Part shown: one piece after another, positions 1 to 8,596 of the stretch
Layout: each line of letters starts with the position of its first letter
Position numbering within the stretch: the first letter of the stretch is position 1
Assembly (NCBI RefSeq): GCF_023336935.1
Contig: NZ_JAMBLR010000002.1
Location: forward strand, 310,001 to 374,000
DNA from: Phascolarctobacterium sp. ET69
GTDB taxonomy: Bacteria; Bacillota; Negativicutes; Acidaminococcales; Acidaminococcaceae
Direction: 5' to 3'
Length of the DNA: 64,000 bases
Made by a program: the position numbers and the translations under genes
The notes under the pieces: generated by a model
The model's database searches: none
What the model was told of the DNA's origin: nothing
What the model saw: only the letters and a program-made list of their open reading frames with translations

Positions 1-1
1 A

Positions 2-58
2 GCCAACAGAATAGTAAACGAAGTAAAACATATCACTAGAGGTTTAATTACACAATAA
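2..58 (+). CDS. C-terminal fragment resembling GMP synthase (GuaA), altered tail
   Basis: Only the last 18 codons of a gene entering from the left edge are present, ending at TAA 56-58. The readable residues include RIVNEVKHITR, which closely matches the C-terminal dimerisation segment of GMP synthase. In that family the segment is followed by about 16 conserved residues ending in IEWE; here it is followed by only five unrelated residues. The break coincides with an inverted repeat and with the start of very AT-rich DNA. The 3' end of guaA is a known target for genomic island integrases, so this may be a disrupted or remodelled guaA end at an island boundary. Identification rests on a short segment and could be wrong. 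Confidence 0.42.
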   Translation, partial: ANRIVNEVKHITRGLITQ

Positions 59-68
59 AACCTCTAGT
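35..68. repeat. inverted repeat at the fragment end
   Basis: ACTAGAGGTTT at 35-45 is repeated in inverted form as AAACCTCTAGT at 58-68. It could form a hairpin over the stop codon of the left-edge fragment. There is no U-tract right after it, so it is a weak terminator candidate; a recombination-site role is possible but not shown. Confidence 0.5.
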
Positions 69-90
69 AATGATAGGGTTTGATTGAGAT

Positions 91-140
91 AAAAAAATAA
101 GGAGCATCTAAATTTTTATTTAGATGCTCCTTATTTTTTT
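91..140. terminator. perfect 23-bp hairpin, probable bidirectional terminator
   Basis: Positions 91-113 and 118-140 are perfectly complementary around a TTTT loop, and the arm ends are runs of A and T. It would terminate transcription in either direction and insulates the downstream island genes from the left-edge gene. Confidence 0.8.
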
Positions 141-198
141 GTTATTTTGCTAATTAAATAATTCAATATTAAATTAGTGATGTATGATTTTGCATTGT

Positions 199-226
199 TT
201 GACAATAAAATAACATGTATTATTAA
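199..226 (+). promoter_or_regulatory. putative sigma-70 promoter of the restriction-modification regulator
   Basis: TTGACA at 199-204 and TATTAA at 221-226 are separated by 16 bp. Transcription would begin near 233, which argues against the ATG at 233 being the start codon of the regulator and fits the TTG at 284. Confidence 0.5.
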
Positions 227-283
227 AACATAATGAAAAAAGAAACTATAAGAAAAGAAATATTAATGAAAGGAGAAGGTGTT

Positions 284-742
284 TTGAGAAGTACAGAGAT
301 TTTATTAGAAAATTTAAAGCATTATTACTCATTAACTTCTAATAGAGCAATTGCTAAGAAACTTAATTTATCTGAAGCTGTTATTTTAAATTGGTCAGCT
401 GGTAGAAGTTCGCCGAGTGTTGCGCAAATTAATGAAATTGCTTATATGATAGGTATAGATGTTTCGCAATTAATAATTCCTAATAATAGATTTGATGTAT
501 ATACTCCTATTTGGAGAGATAAAATAAAAGAAACTATAATAAATAATTTAAAAAGATTAAAATTGGAACTAGATATACATGAAAGTAATTTTTATACGGA
601 ATTTTATGATAAAGAAAAAATGAGTTATAGAACTTTTTTACGGTATATTAATGGACAAAATAAAAATTTGAATTTAAAAAATTTAGATAAATTGGCTAAT
701 ATATTATCAGTAAAGACATATGAATTATTAGAAAGAGAGTGA
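284..742 (+). CDS. tandem-HTH XRE-type regulator of the restriction-modification island
   Basis: The 152-residue product carries two helix-turn-helix segments: one near residues 8-60 (AIAKKLNLSEAVILNW) and a second in the last 65 residues (SYRTFLRYINGQ, then LDKLANIL). Two HTH units in one chain suggest a covalent pseudo-dimer, unlike the usual dimeric single-HTH controller proteins. A frame-consistent ATG lies at 233, but the TTG at 284 has AAAGGAG at 269-275 with about 8 nt spacing, so TTG is preferred. The gene ends 4 nt before the methyltransferase-nuclease gene, so the two are probably co-transcribed. By analogy with C proteins it may time expression of the restriction enzyme; that role is inferred from position. 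Confidence 0.72.
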   Translation: MRSTEILLENLKHYYSLTSNRAIAKKLNLSEAVILNWSAGRSSPSVAQINEIAYMIGIDVSQLIIPNNRFDVYTPIWRDKIKETIINNLKRLKLELDIHESNFYTEFYDKEKMSYRTFLRYINGQNKNLNLKNLDKLANILSVKTYELLERE

Positions 743-746
743 AATT

Positions 747-3134
747 ATGAGAAAGAAAATATCTACAACAGAAATTGCAAATAAGATAGCTAATGTTTTA
801 AAAGATACGCCAAATACAATTTCGCGGGATATTAAAGAAACTTATACATTTAAAGGTAGAAAATCACCGGAAATAATAGAGAAAGTTCTATTAGCGTTTA
901 CTAAAGAAGGTGATTTAATTCTAGATCCTTTTTTGGGAAGTGGAATGACGATATTAGCAGCGCAAAAAGCTAATAGACGATTATTTGGAATAGAATTAGA
1001 TAATTATACTTATTATGTTAACAAGTCTTTGTTTGAACGTGTTAACATTAATTTATTAGAAGAATATTATAAGTTAGTTGAAAATGATGTTAAAGAAAAG
1101 ATTCTTTATTTGTATCAAACTAAATGCTGTGGAAAGAAAAATTTTATAAAAAAAATATTATTTGATCCACAAAATGGCAAAGAAGGTTATTTTAATCCGC
1201 AGGCAAATAGAGAAATTCAAGATAATAAAAATGTAAAGTTATTACAACAATGTCCTGTTTGTAAATGTTTTGCTAAAAAATTTGATGATGTAGATTGGGA
1301 AAAGGTGTTGGAAGTTGATAAAATTGATGCATCAGATTTTCCTAAGGATATATATATTGTAAATAGTCGTATTAATATTACTGCTTCTACTGGTGCGCAT
1401 AAGTATAATGCTATATTTACACATAGAAATCAGGTTGCATTGATGTTATTACAAAAATCTATTTCTAAATTACCTTATTCTAAAGAAAAAGAATTTTTGC
1501 AGCAAGTTTTAGTTTCATCTTTGAGCTTGGCTAGAGTAGCAATGTATGGAAGTTCTACTGATATTTTATATCATGTAGTAAATGAAAAAGCTCAAGATAT
1601 GAATGTTTGGGAATTATTTGCGTCAAAATATAAGAAGTTTTCTAGATTTCAACAAAATTATAAATTAGTATTATCAGATGATTTTTCAAATAACAATCAA
1701 TATTCTGTTATTAATGATGATTACTATAATTATTTAAATAAACATCCTAATTTAATATTTGATGCAATTATTACGGATTTCCCTTATACAGATCAAGTTC
1801 CATATTTGGAAAGAAATCAGATGTTTAGAATATGGCTAAATCATTTTGCTGATAATAGTACTCGATTTGATTTAACTAAAAGTATGTTAAAAAGTGAAAT
1901 GGTTGTCACTAATGCTGATGAAAGACAAGATAAGAATTTAGAAAATTACTATAAAGATATTGATAAGATGTTTAAGTGTTTTTCTGAACATTTGAAAGAG
2001 GGTAGTCCTGTTATAATATTCACTAAATTAGGAAAAATGAAATATTTTAATATTTTTGCTAGAATAGTGGATTATGCTAGAAAAAACGGATTTGAATATA
2101 CTTTTAGAATTGGTGTAGAGAAAAATGATCCTACACTTAGAAAGCAATCTGCTTATAAAAATACACTAATCAATGAAGTAATCATAGGTTTTGAAAAATT
2201 ACCAAAAGAAAAACGATATTTTTATATTGGTAATGAAAATTATGAAGCTAAAATAGTAGATGATGTTTATAAAGATTTAAAAAAAATAAAAGATTTTCCA
2301 TATACAGTAACCGCTGCTGTTAACAAAATAAAGAAAGATATTTTAAAAAAAGGTATACATTTTGATGTACATATTCAGAAACTTGTGATAGATACTATTT
2401 TAAATAATTTTTATGTTGATGATAAACAGGAAATACAATTGGATAAAAAACGATTGTATCTTGATCAAGAAGATGAAGACACCTTGTTTAAAAAATTGTA
2501 TGAACTTGTACCTTTTTTTATCAATAAACTGCTTAATAAAAAAGGGAGATTTGTTATAGAAGATCTTTATGTAGAGCTTATTGATGAGTTATCAGATGGT
2601 AATAATAAGACATTATATAGTTTATTAAATGATGATGATAATATAAAAGAAATTGATCTGCTTGTCGAATTGAAAACAGATACAGATGGGAAATACTATA
2701 TTAAAAAAGCTATACCTAAAGATTTTAATAAAAATGCTATTGATATAGCAACTATGGACCCTTATGATTTTGAAAATTTGTGTAAAAAATTATTAGAATG
2801 TGAAAATTATGCAGATGTGCATAGAAAGGGTGGTAGTGGAGATCTAGGGGTGGATATAGTTGCAAAATGGTTTAATGGAAATTCTAGTGAAACATGGCTG
2901 ATACAATGTAAACGCTGGGTTAGTAATGTTGATGCTACACCTATACAACGTTTAATTGCGGAAAGAGAAAGATTAGGTGCAAATAAAATTGCATGCTTTA
3001 CAACTTCTGATTTTTCCGTTGATGCAAAAAAAATAGCCAAATTGCAAGACGTTGTATTAATTAATGGTGTGGAATTAGTAATAAAGTTAAATGCGTACTT
3101 TCCAAGTATGTATTACAATTCAAATATAAAATAA
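747..3134 (+). CDS. DNA methyltransferase fused to Mrr-type restriction endonuclease
   Basis: This 795-residue protein combines a modification-type module and a nuclease. Residues 60-68 read DPFLGSGMT, the AdoMet-binding motif I of amino-methyltransferases. Cysteines at 127-128 and CPVCKC at 169-174 suggest a zinc ribbon. The catalytic motif IV position (344-347) reads DFPY rather than DPPY. The last 130 residues are an Mrr-like PD-(D/E)xK nuclease: GGSGDLGVDI around residues 695-704 and QCKRW around 720-724. A region of about 300 residues between the two may recognise DNA. The gene follows the HTH regulator and converges on the double methyltransferase, which implies a restriction-modification system with this protein as the cleaving component. 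Whether the methyltransferase module is active is unknown given the substituted motif. Codon use is strongly AT-rich. Confidence 0.82.
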   Translation: MRKKISTTEIANKIANVLKDTPNTISRDIKETYTFKGRKSPEIIEKVLLAFTKEGDLILDPFLGSGMTILAAQKANRRLFGIELDNYTYYVNKSLFERVNINLLEEYYKLVENDVKEKILYLYQTKCCGKKNFIKKILFDPQNGKEGYFNPQANREIQDNKNVKLLQQCPVCKCFAKKFDDVDWEKVLEVDKIDASDFPKDIYIVNSRINITASTGAHKYNAIFTHRNQVALMLLQKSISKLPYSKEKEFLQQVLVSSLSLARVAMYGSSTDILYHVVNEKAQDMNVWELFASKYKKFSRFQQNYKLVLSDDFSNNNQYSVINDDYYNYLNKHPNLIFDAIITDFPYTDQVPYLERNQMFRIWLNHFADNSTRFDLTKSMLKSEMVVTNADERQDKNLENYYKDIDKMFKCFSEHLKEGSPVIIFTKLGKMKYFNIFARIVDYARKNGFEYTFRIGVEKNDPTLRKQSAYKNTLINEVIIGFEKLPKEKRYFYIGNENYEAKIVDDVYKDLKKIKDFPYTVTAAVNKIKKDILKKGIHFDVHIQKLVIDTILNNFYVDDKQEIQLDKKRLYLDQEDEDTLFKKLYELVPFFINKLLNKKGRFVIEDLYVELIDELSDGNNKTLYSLLNDDDNIKEIDLLVELKTDTDGKYYIKKAIPKDFNKNAIDIATMDPYDFENLCKKLLECENYADVHRKGGSGDLGVDIVAKWFNGNSSETWLIQCKRWVSNVDATPIQRLIAERERLGANKIACFTTSDFSVDAKKIAKLQDVVLINGVELVIKLNAYFPSMYYNSNIK

Positions 3135-3142
3135 AAAATAGA

Positions 3143-3177
3143 GAAATGGCATCTTCAATTATTGAAGATGCCATTTC
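3143..3177. terminator. bidirectional terminator between convergent RM genes
   Basis: A perfect 16-bp stem (3143-3158 with 3162-3177) and a 3-nt loop lie between the two convergent genes and overlap the stop codon region of the minus-strand gene. Plus-strand reading lacks a long T-run immediately after, so strength on each strand is uncertain. Confidence 0.7.
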
Positions 3178-6041
3178 CCAGATTCTCTTTTCCAAATAAA
3201 ATGTGCTTCGAATATATCTACAAGGGTTTTATATTTTGTGGAAAGTTGCTCTAACCAACCATTTTCAATAAGCATTTCCATAATTCCTATATCATATAAC
3301 TCTTGTGTAGATAGATCACCATGTTTTTCAAGAAGTTTTTTAGCTTCTAAAAAAACGAAGTGCTCAATTTCATTTGTTGAAAATGATGTAATATGTTGAG
3401 GGAGTTTTTGACGTGTATTTTCAAAAAAAAGAATAGCATCTCCACCAAGAGATTTTTTAGGACTCAAAATATTTTTTACAGTTTTGGTTTTTTTGATGTG
3501 TTCTTGAGTAATAAATCTAAAGCCATTTGATTCTAGAATATTAATTAATTTTACCCATACTTCAAGATTGCTATCGTGAAAAAATAAACACATAAAATGA
3601 TTTTCTTTTAATTTATTACTACAAATTTTAAAAACATCATTTAAAAGAGAAAAATATTCAGATTTACTACGCTTTCTTTCATTGGCAGAACTTACAATAA
3701 TTTCATCATTAAGATTAAAATCTAAGCCAATAAAAGGTTTATATAGCTGCATATATTCTGAATATAATACTTGATCCATATATGGAGGATCTGTGATGAT
3801 TAATGCAACAGAATCATTTGGTATTTCTTCAGCAGTAATAAATTGGCTTCCTTTTGTAAGTAATAATGCATTATTAGGTTTTAAATCGCTAAATTTAGTA
3901 ACAATGTTACTTTTAGAATAATTTTTTGTAATAAACGATTTAGATTCTAATAATAAATTCATTTTTTTTCTTAGTAAATCAATAATATTTTTTTCAACAC
4001 AATTTAATTTTGGTATCCATAAAGGCCACTGTGAATTTGAATGAGTATCAGTTATTTTAGATAAATGTATTATCGACATAAGAAGATATCTCAACACGTT
4101 ATTATTATTAGATTTTTTTATATATCCTACAATTTCATTTAATACTGAAAAATTTCTTGGCGTAAATAAATCGCTTATAAAATCAGATTCACCAACAGCA
4201 ATTTTACTATTTTGTAATAATTTGAAGTTTTCTACATAATTAGTACATTTAAATTTGCAGAAATTTTGGTAATCATATAAATCTGCTTCTTTAATTTTTT
4301 TACCACAAGAGGGGCAATTATAAGATATGGCTTTCAATGTAAAATCATTTTTGGTTCTATTTGGTTTATCAAAAACTATTTTTGATATATAACCAATTCT
4401 ATTACAATATGGACAAATTGTTTCATAATAATTTTCTAAATCATTTAATTTGCAATTAAATGATTTAAAGATATTAATGAGATCACTTTTTGGTATATTA
4501 TTAATAATGTTATTAATAATAAATTTGGGCATTTCATTTACATCACAGCCTATTCCAGAACGGTTATATTTATTTTGGATAGCTTCAAGAATGGTTACGC
4601 CAGAGCCCATAAAAGGATCAAAAATAATATCATTTTCTTTTGAAAGGTTTGTTATTAGAGTGTCAATTACATTAAAAGATTTTTGGGACCAATATAAATG
4701 AGTATTGTATATTGGGTTTTTAGAAGTGGGTATAAGAGTTTTTAATTCTTTTTTTAAATTAACTATATTGTATTGAGATTTATGTACTTCTTGTCCACAA
4801 ATAATTAAATATTCAAAAACGTCTTTAGTAAAACTATTTCTATGGTTTGTATGTTTATAACTTTCTTGTTCAATTTGAACTTTTTTGTGTCCAAATGTCT
4901 TTTTAGCCATATAAACAAGATTTTCGATAGAAATAGTATATCTATCGGTTTTTTGATAAACTTTATTTTTAGGATAGGCATAGCTCAATACTAAAATAAT
5001 CTTATGTTCAAAACAATAATCAAAAAGTTTTTGTAATGTTTCTTTAGCTGTGCTTTTTTGACTTAATTTAGATTGATTTCTTCCTTCTGTATATAATCCT
5101 TTAGTAAATTTACCTTTAATAATAGTTGGTTCGGGATAATTATATTGTGCAGCAACATTCAGCAAGTGATAATATCTAGAATATTGCATATCAGTATATG
5201 GCGGATCTGCATAAATTAATTTTATGTTTTGTTTAATAAATGATTCATTATTAAGCAAATCTATAATATCTTCATTATATATGATATGAGATTTATTATT
5301 ATTATTATTATTACTTATAAAAATAAATTCTTCTAATTTTTTGCTAAAATATTCTATTAATTTTTTTGAACGCTGTTTGATGTGTCTTGACGAATTTTTA
5401 TTAATATTTAGTGGTTGTGCCATATGGCCGTCTTTTGCAAAAACTGTTTCTGACATAGCATAAAACAAACAACTCCATAGTACATTAGTGGTTAAATCAG
5501 AAACACTTTCATGAATAGTTTTTATAATTGCGTCAATAGATATAGCTTGTTCTATGCTAAAATATGTTCCGGAATAATAATATAAAAACAGATTGTATTC
5601 ATTTTTTTCTTTTAAAATTTTAGCATTTATAGAATCATTAATTTTATTCCAAATTGTTGGAAAATGATTGTATAAATTTATTAATTCATTATTGTTCGCA
5701 GTGGATACAAAAAAACGTTCTTTTGCTATATAACTTTCATGTTTCTTTAAAAGTTTATTAAAATTATATTTATATCCCTTAAAAAAAACCTCTTTTATAT
5801 TATTTAGTGCGTCTGTGGAAGGAATATTTAATAATGCCGAAGAAATAATAGAAGAATATAATTCAGCATCATTAGCAATAATGGAATAATTATTTTTTAA
5901 GGTGGCAGCAACGCAACCAGAACCTGAGAAAATATCGCATATAGTATCTTCCGGGGAGATGTATTTTTCGATATTTTTACTTATAAATGGCATCAATGAA
6001 GATTTGCTTCCTTGATAGTTCAGTATTTTGATAACATTCAT
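3159..6041 (-). CDS. double DNA methyltransferase: D12-class domain plus amino-methyltransferase domain
   Basis: The 960-residue protein contains two complete methyltransferase modules. The first (about 1-420) has NYQGSK near residue 8, DIFSGSG at 36-42 and ADPPY at 278-282, the pattern of D12-class adenine-N6 enzymes. The second (about 430-900) has DPFMGSGVT at 474-482, a CPYC/CPSC zinc ribbon at 542-578 and DPPYMDQV at 750-757. This second module is recognisably related to the methyltransferase part of the convergent nuclease fusion (shared DxPYxDQV and an ANER/ADER segment). Two modules in one chain are known in enzymes that modify the two strands of an asymmetric site, which is a reasonable guess here. 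An Asn run at 244-249 is encoded by an in-frame trinucleotide repeat. Confidence 0.85.
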   Translation of the reverse strand: MNVIKILNYQGSKSSLMPFISKNIEKYISPEDTICDIFSGSGCVAATLKNNYSIIANDAELYSSIISSALLNIPSTDALNNIKEVFFKGYKYNFNKLLKKHESYIAKERFFVSTANNNELINLYNHFPTIWNKINDSINAKILKEKNEYNLFLYYYSGTYFSIEQAISIDAIIKTIHESVSDLTTNVLWSCLFYAMSETVFAKDGHMAQPLNINKNSSRHIKQRSKKLIEYFSKKLEEFIFISNNNNNNKSHIIYNEDIIDLLNNESFIKQNIKLIYADPPYTDMQYSRYYHLLNVAAQYNYPEPTIIKGKFTKGLYTEGRNQSKLSQKSTAKETLQKLFDYCFEHKIILVLSYAYPKNKVYQKTDRYTISIENLVYMAKKTFGHKKVQIEQESYKHTNHRNSFTKDVFEYLIICGQEVHKSQYNIVNLKKELKTLIPTSKNPIYNTHLYWSQKSFNVIDTLITNLSKENDIIFDPFMGSGVTILEAIQNKYNRSGIGCDVNEMPKFIINNIINNIPKSDLINIFKSFNCKLNDLENYYETICPYCNRIGYISKIVFDKPNRTKNDFTLKAISYNCPSCGKKIKEADLYDYQNFCKFKCTNYVENFKLLQNSKIAVGESDFISDLFTPRNFSVLNEIVGYIKKSNNNNVLRYLLMSIIHLSKITDTHSNSQWPLWIPKLNCVEKNIIDLLRKKMNLLLESKSFITKNYSKSNIVTKFSDLKPNNALLLTKGSQFITAEEIPNDSVALIITDPPYMDQVLYSEYMQLYKPFIGLDFNLNDEIIVSSANERKRSKSEYFSLLNDVFKICSNKLKENHFMCLFFHDSNLEVWVKLINILESNGFRFITQEHIKKTKTVKNILSPKKSLGGDAILFFENTRQKLPQHITSFSTNEIEHFVFLEAKKLLEKHGDLSTQELYDIGIMEMLIENGWLEQLSTKYKTLVDIFEAHFIWKRESGKWHLQ
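5293..5313. repeat. seven-unit TTA microsatellite inside the double methyltransferase gene
   Basis: Seven consecutive TTA units encode most of the Asn run at about residues 244-249 on the minus strand. Changes by whole units keep the frame, so this would vary linker length rather than switch the gene off. Confidence 0.85.
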
Positions 6042-6193
6042 AAGTACTCCCCTTTCTTATCTATGGTAGTATAGCATTTTTTTGATTTTAAATCAAATTC
6101 AAATAAAAAATTTGAGCAATATTTTATGCATCGCAAATTAAAAAAATTATTAATTTAAATTTTAGAAAATCATAAACAAAAGGAGGCACACCC

Positions 6194-6514
6194 ATGATTG
6201 TTACAACTACACAAACTGTTGAAGGTAGGCAGATTGCCGAATATAAGGGCATTGTTTTTGGTGAAGTGGTATCCGGTGTAAATTTTGTTAAGGATTTGTT
6301 TTCCGGCATTACGGATATTTTTGGCGGGCGCAGCAGCACTTACGAAAATGAATTGCAGGAAGCGCGCGAAAAAGCTATTGACGAAATGTGCAAGCGTGCC
6401 GAAAGATTAGGCGCTAATGCCGTTGTCGGTGTCGATGTTGACTACGAAGTATTAGGCAAAGAAAACGGCATGCTGATGGTAAGCGTCAGCGGCACAGCCG
6501 TTAAAATAAAATAA
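6194..6514 (+). CDS. YbjQ/UPF0145 family protein
   Basis: The 106-residue protein matches the YbjQ family (UPF0145, heavy-metal-binding-like fold) over its whole length, with the typical opening [20 protein letters not shown] and the later [18 protein letters not shown]. The biochemical role of the family is not established; members are small cytoplasmic oligomers. The start ATG is preceded by AGGAGG at an appropriate distance. It is the first gene with ordinary chromosomal codon use after the AT-rich island, so the island's right edge lies between 6,041 and 6,194. A terminator follows directly, indicating a single-gene unit. Confidence 0.85.
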   Translation: MIVTTTQTVEGRQIAEYKGIVFGEVVSGVNFVKDLFSGITDIFGGRSSTYENELQEAREKAIDEMCKRAERLGANAVVGVDVDYEVLGKENGMLMVSVSGTAVKIK

Positions 6515-6526
6515 TATTTACAGTAT

Positions 6527-6553
6527 GGGCAGCTTTAGGGCTGCTCTTTTTTT
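6527..6553 (+). terminator. rho-independent terminator after the YbjQ-like gene
   Basis: GGGCAGC pairs with GCTGCTC across a short loop and is followed by a run of T. Confidence 0.75.
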
Positions 6554-6780
6554 ATGCGGTTTTGCAATTTTTATGCCGTAATTAAATTGATTTAGAACAT
6601 TAAAAATTGTACGGTTTTATATTTCCTAACCTTTCTCAAATATTTCACAAAACAACTGCCAAAGTGTATTTATTGTAACATTATTTCATATTGACTTAAA
6701 AACAAATAATAATTATAATTGATTACATAAGGTTTATCGCAAAAACAGTGATCTCTTAAAATAAGATAGAAGGTTAGGTA

Positions 6781-8259
6781 TTGAAAATGAAAAATTTACA
6801 GAAAGAATACGGACTTTACATTAACGGCAAGTGGCAGCCCGCCTCCGACGGCGCCACATTTAAAACTTACAGCCCTGCTACCGGCGAAGAACTGGCAGTT
6901 TGCGCCGAAGCAACGCGCGAAGATGTTGACGCTGCGGTAAAAGCTGCGCACGCTGCGTGGGAAAGCTGGAAGAACACCACTCCTGTTGAAAGAGCGGTTA
7001 TTTTAAACAAAATTGCCGATATTATCGACGCCAACGCCCAGCACCTTGCAGAAGTTGAATCGCTGGACAACGGCAAACCCATCCGCGAAACCAGTATGAT
7101 TGATATTCCGATGAGCGCAGACCATTTCCGCTATTTTGCGGCTGCCATCCGTACGGAAGAAGGTACTGCAACCATGCTCGACAACAACACTTTAAGCCTC
7201 GTCCTGCACGAGCCTATCGGCGTAGTGGGGCAGATTATCCCCTGGAACTTCCCGTTCCTCATGGCTGCGTGGAAGCTGGCTCCGGCACTGGCCGCGGGTG
7301 ACTGCATTGTGCTTAAACCCTCCAGCACTACCAGCCTGAGCGTTTTGGAGCTTGTGCGTTTAATTGAAGGCGTGCTGCCGGCAGGCGTGCTTAACGTAAT
7401 TACCGGCAAGGGCAGCAAGTCCGGTCAGTATGTTTTGGAACACCCCGGCTTTGCCAAACTTGCCTTCACCGGTTCTACCGAAGTTGGCCGCGGCGTGGCA
7501 CAGGCTGCTGCCGATAAATTGATTCCGGCTACTTTGGAACTGGGCGGCAAATCGGCCAATATTTATTTTGACGACTGCAACTGGGATTTGGCTATGGAAG
7601 GCCTGCTTCTGGGCATTCTGTTCAACCAGGGCCAGGTTTGCTGCGCAGGCTCGCGCGTGTTTGTACACGAAAAAATTTACGATAGATTTGTTGAAGAAGC
7701 GGTTAAACGCTTTAACGCCGTAAAAGTCGGCAACCCGCTCGACCCGTCAACGCAGATGGGCTCGCAGATTGACGCGAAACAGGTTGCCAAAATTGCAAGC
7801 TACATTGATATTGCCAAAGCAGAAGGAGCAGCTATTGCCTGCGGCGGACATAAGCTTACGGAAAACGGGCTTGATAAGGGCAACTTCTTTGCGCCGACGC
7901 TGATTACCAATGTTACCAACGATATGCGCGTGGCACGCGAAGAAATTTTCGGGCCTGTGGCCGTGGTTATTAAGTTTAAGGACGAAGCCGAAGTTGTTAA
8001 AATGGCAAACGACAGCAATTACGGCCTTGGCGGCGCTGTATGGACGCAGGATATTAACCGCGCCATCCGTGTGGCAAAAGCCGTGCAGACGGGCAGAATG
8101 TGGGTTAACACCTATAACGCTATTCCGGCAGGCGCACCGTTTGGCGGTTATAAGGAATCGGGCATTGGCCGCGAAACGCATAAAGTAATGCTGGAGCATT
8201 ACAGCCAGACCAAAAATATTATGATTAACCTTGGCGAAAAGCCTTTGGGATTGTATTGA
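6781..8259 (+). CDS. NAD(P)-dependent aldehyde dehydrogenase
   Basis: At 492 residues it has the normal length of the ALDH superfamily. Visible hallmarks are PWNFPF (cofactor region), KPSSTTSLS, FTGSTEVG (nucleotide binding), LELGGKSANI with the general-base Glu, and NQGQVCCAGSR with the catalytic Cys. It should oxidise an aldehyde to the acid with NAD(P)+; substrate preference cannot be told. It stands alone, between the YbjQ-like gene and the T-box leader. The start is ambiguous: TTG 6781 lies about 7 nt after AGAAGG, while ATG 6787 is two codons later with poorer spacing. Confidence 0.9.
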   Translation: MKMKNLQKEYGLYINGKWQPASDGATFKTYSPATGEELAVCAEATREDVDAAVKAAHAAWESWKNTTPVERAVILNKIADIIDANAQHLAEVESLDNGKPIRETSMIDIPMSADHFRYFAAAIRTEEGTATMLDNNTLSLVLHEPIGVVGQIIPWNFPFLMAAWKLAPALAAGDCIVLKPSSTTSLSVLELVRLIEGVLPAGVLNVITGKGSKSGQYVLEHPGFAKLAFTGSTEVGRGVAQAAADKLIPATLELGGKSANIYFDDCNWDLAMEGLLLGILFNQGQVCCAGSRVFVHEKIYDRFVEEAVKRFNAVKVGNPLDPSTQMGSQIDAKQVAKIASYIDIAKAEGAAIACGGHKLTENGLDKGNFFAPTLITNVTNDMRVAREEIFGPVAVVIKFKDEAEVVKMANDSNYGLGGAVWTQDINRAIRVAKAVQTGRMWVNTYNAIPAGAPFGGYKESGIGRETHKVMLEHYSQTKNIMINLGEKPLGLY

Positions 8260-8309
8260 CAACCGCTCTTTACAATGTTAAACTTTTAGTAATTACAAAT
8301 TTGCAGCTG

Positions 8310-8571
8310 ATGATAAGGAAAAGTACCTTTAAAAGGCAGCCTAAAGCGAGCCGGTGGCGGTGAAAGTCCGGCGGCGGGCATTAAAGGGAATGGGCCTTGG
8401 AGGCGCACTGCGAGCCGCAAGGGGTAGCAGCGCCGGGAATGCTTTGCCCGTTACCATAAAAGCGGATATCGGCATCGGCCCGTATCTTTTAAGCGGACTT
8501 ATTTAAGTCAAGCAGGGTGGCACCGCGAAAGTTTACAGCCTTTCGTCCCTACAGGGATGGAAGGCTTTTTT
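8310..8571 (+). promoter_or_regulatory. T-box leader with tryptophan (UGG) specifier
   Basis: The conserved T-box sequence AGCAGGGTGGCACCGCG is present at 8511-8527, followed by a terminator hairpin (8537-8566) with a T-run. Stem I can be placed: AGTA at 8322-8325 forms the 5' side of the specifier-loop E motif and GAA at 8388-8390 the 3' side, directly followed by TGG at 8391-8393. The specifier codon is therefore UGG, so uncharged tRNA-Trp should promote read-through. This fits the downstream TrpP-like transporter. Confidence 0.9.
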
Positions 8572-8596
8572 ATTTACCTGTTAAGGAGTGAGCGGC

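Noticed and set aside
233..283. ATG at 233 as start of the HTH regulator
   Set aside because: It lies at the expected transcription start and has no ribosome-binding site; TTG 284 has a strong one.
5293..5313. TTA repeat as a phase-variation switch of the double methyltransferase
   Set aside because: The unit is three bases, so slippage keeps the frame and only changes linker length.
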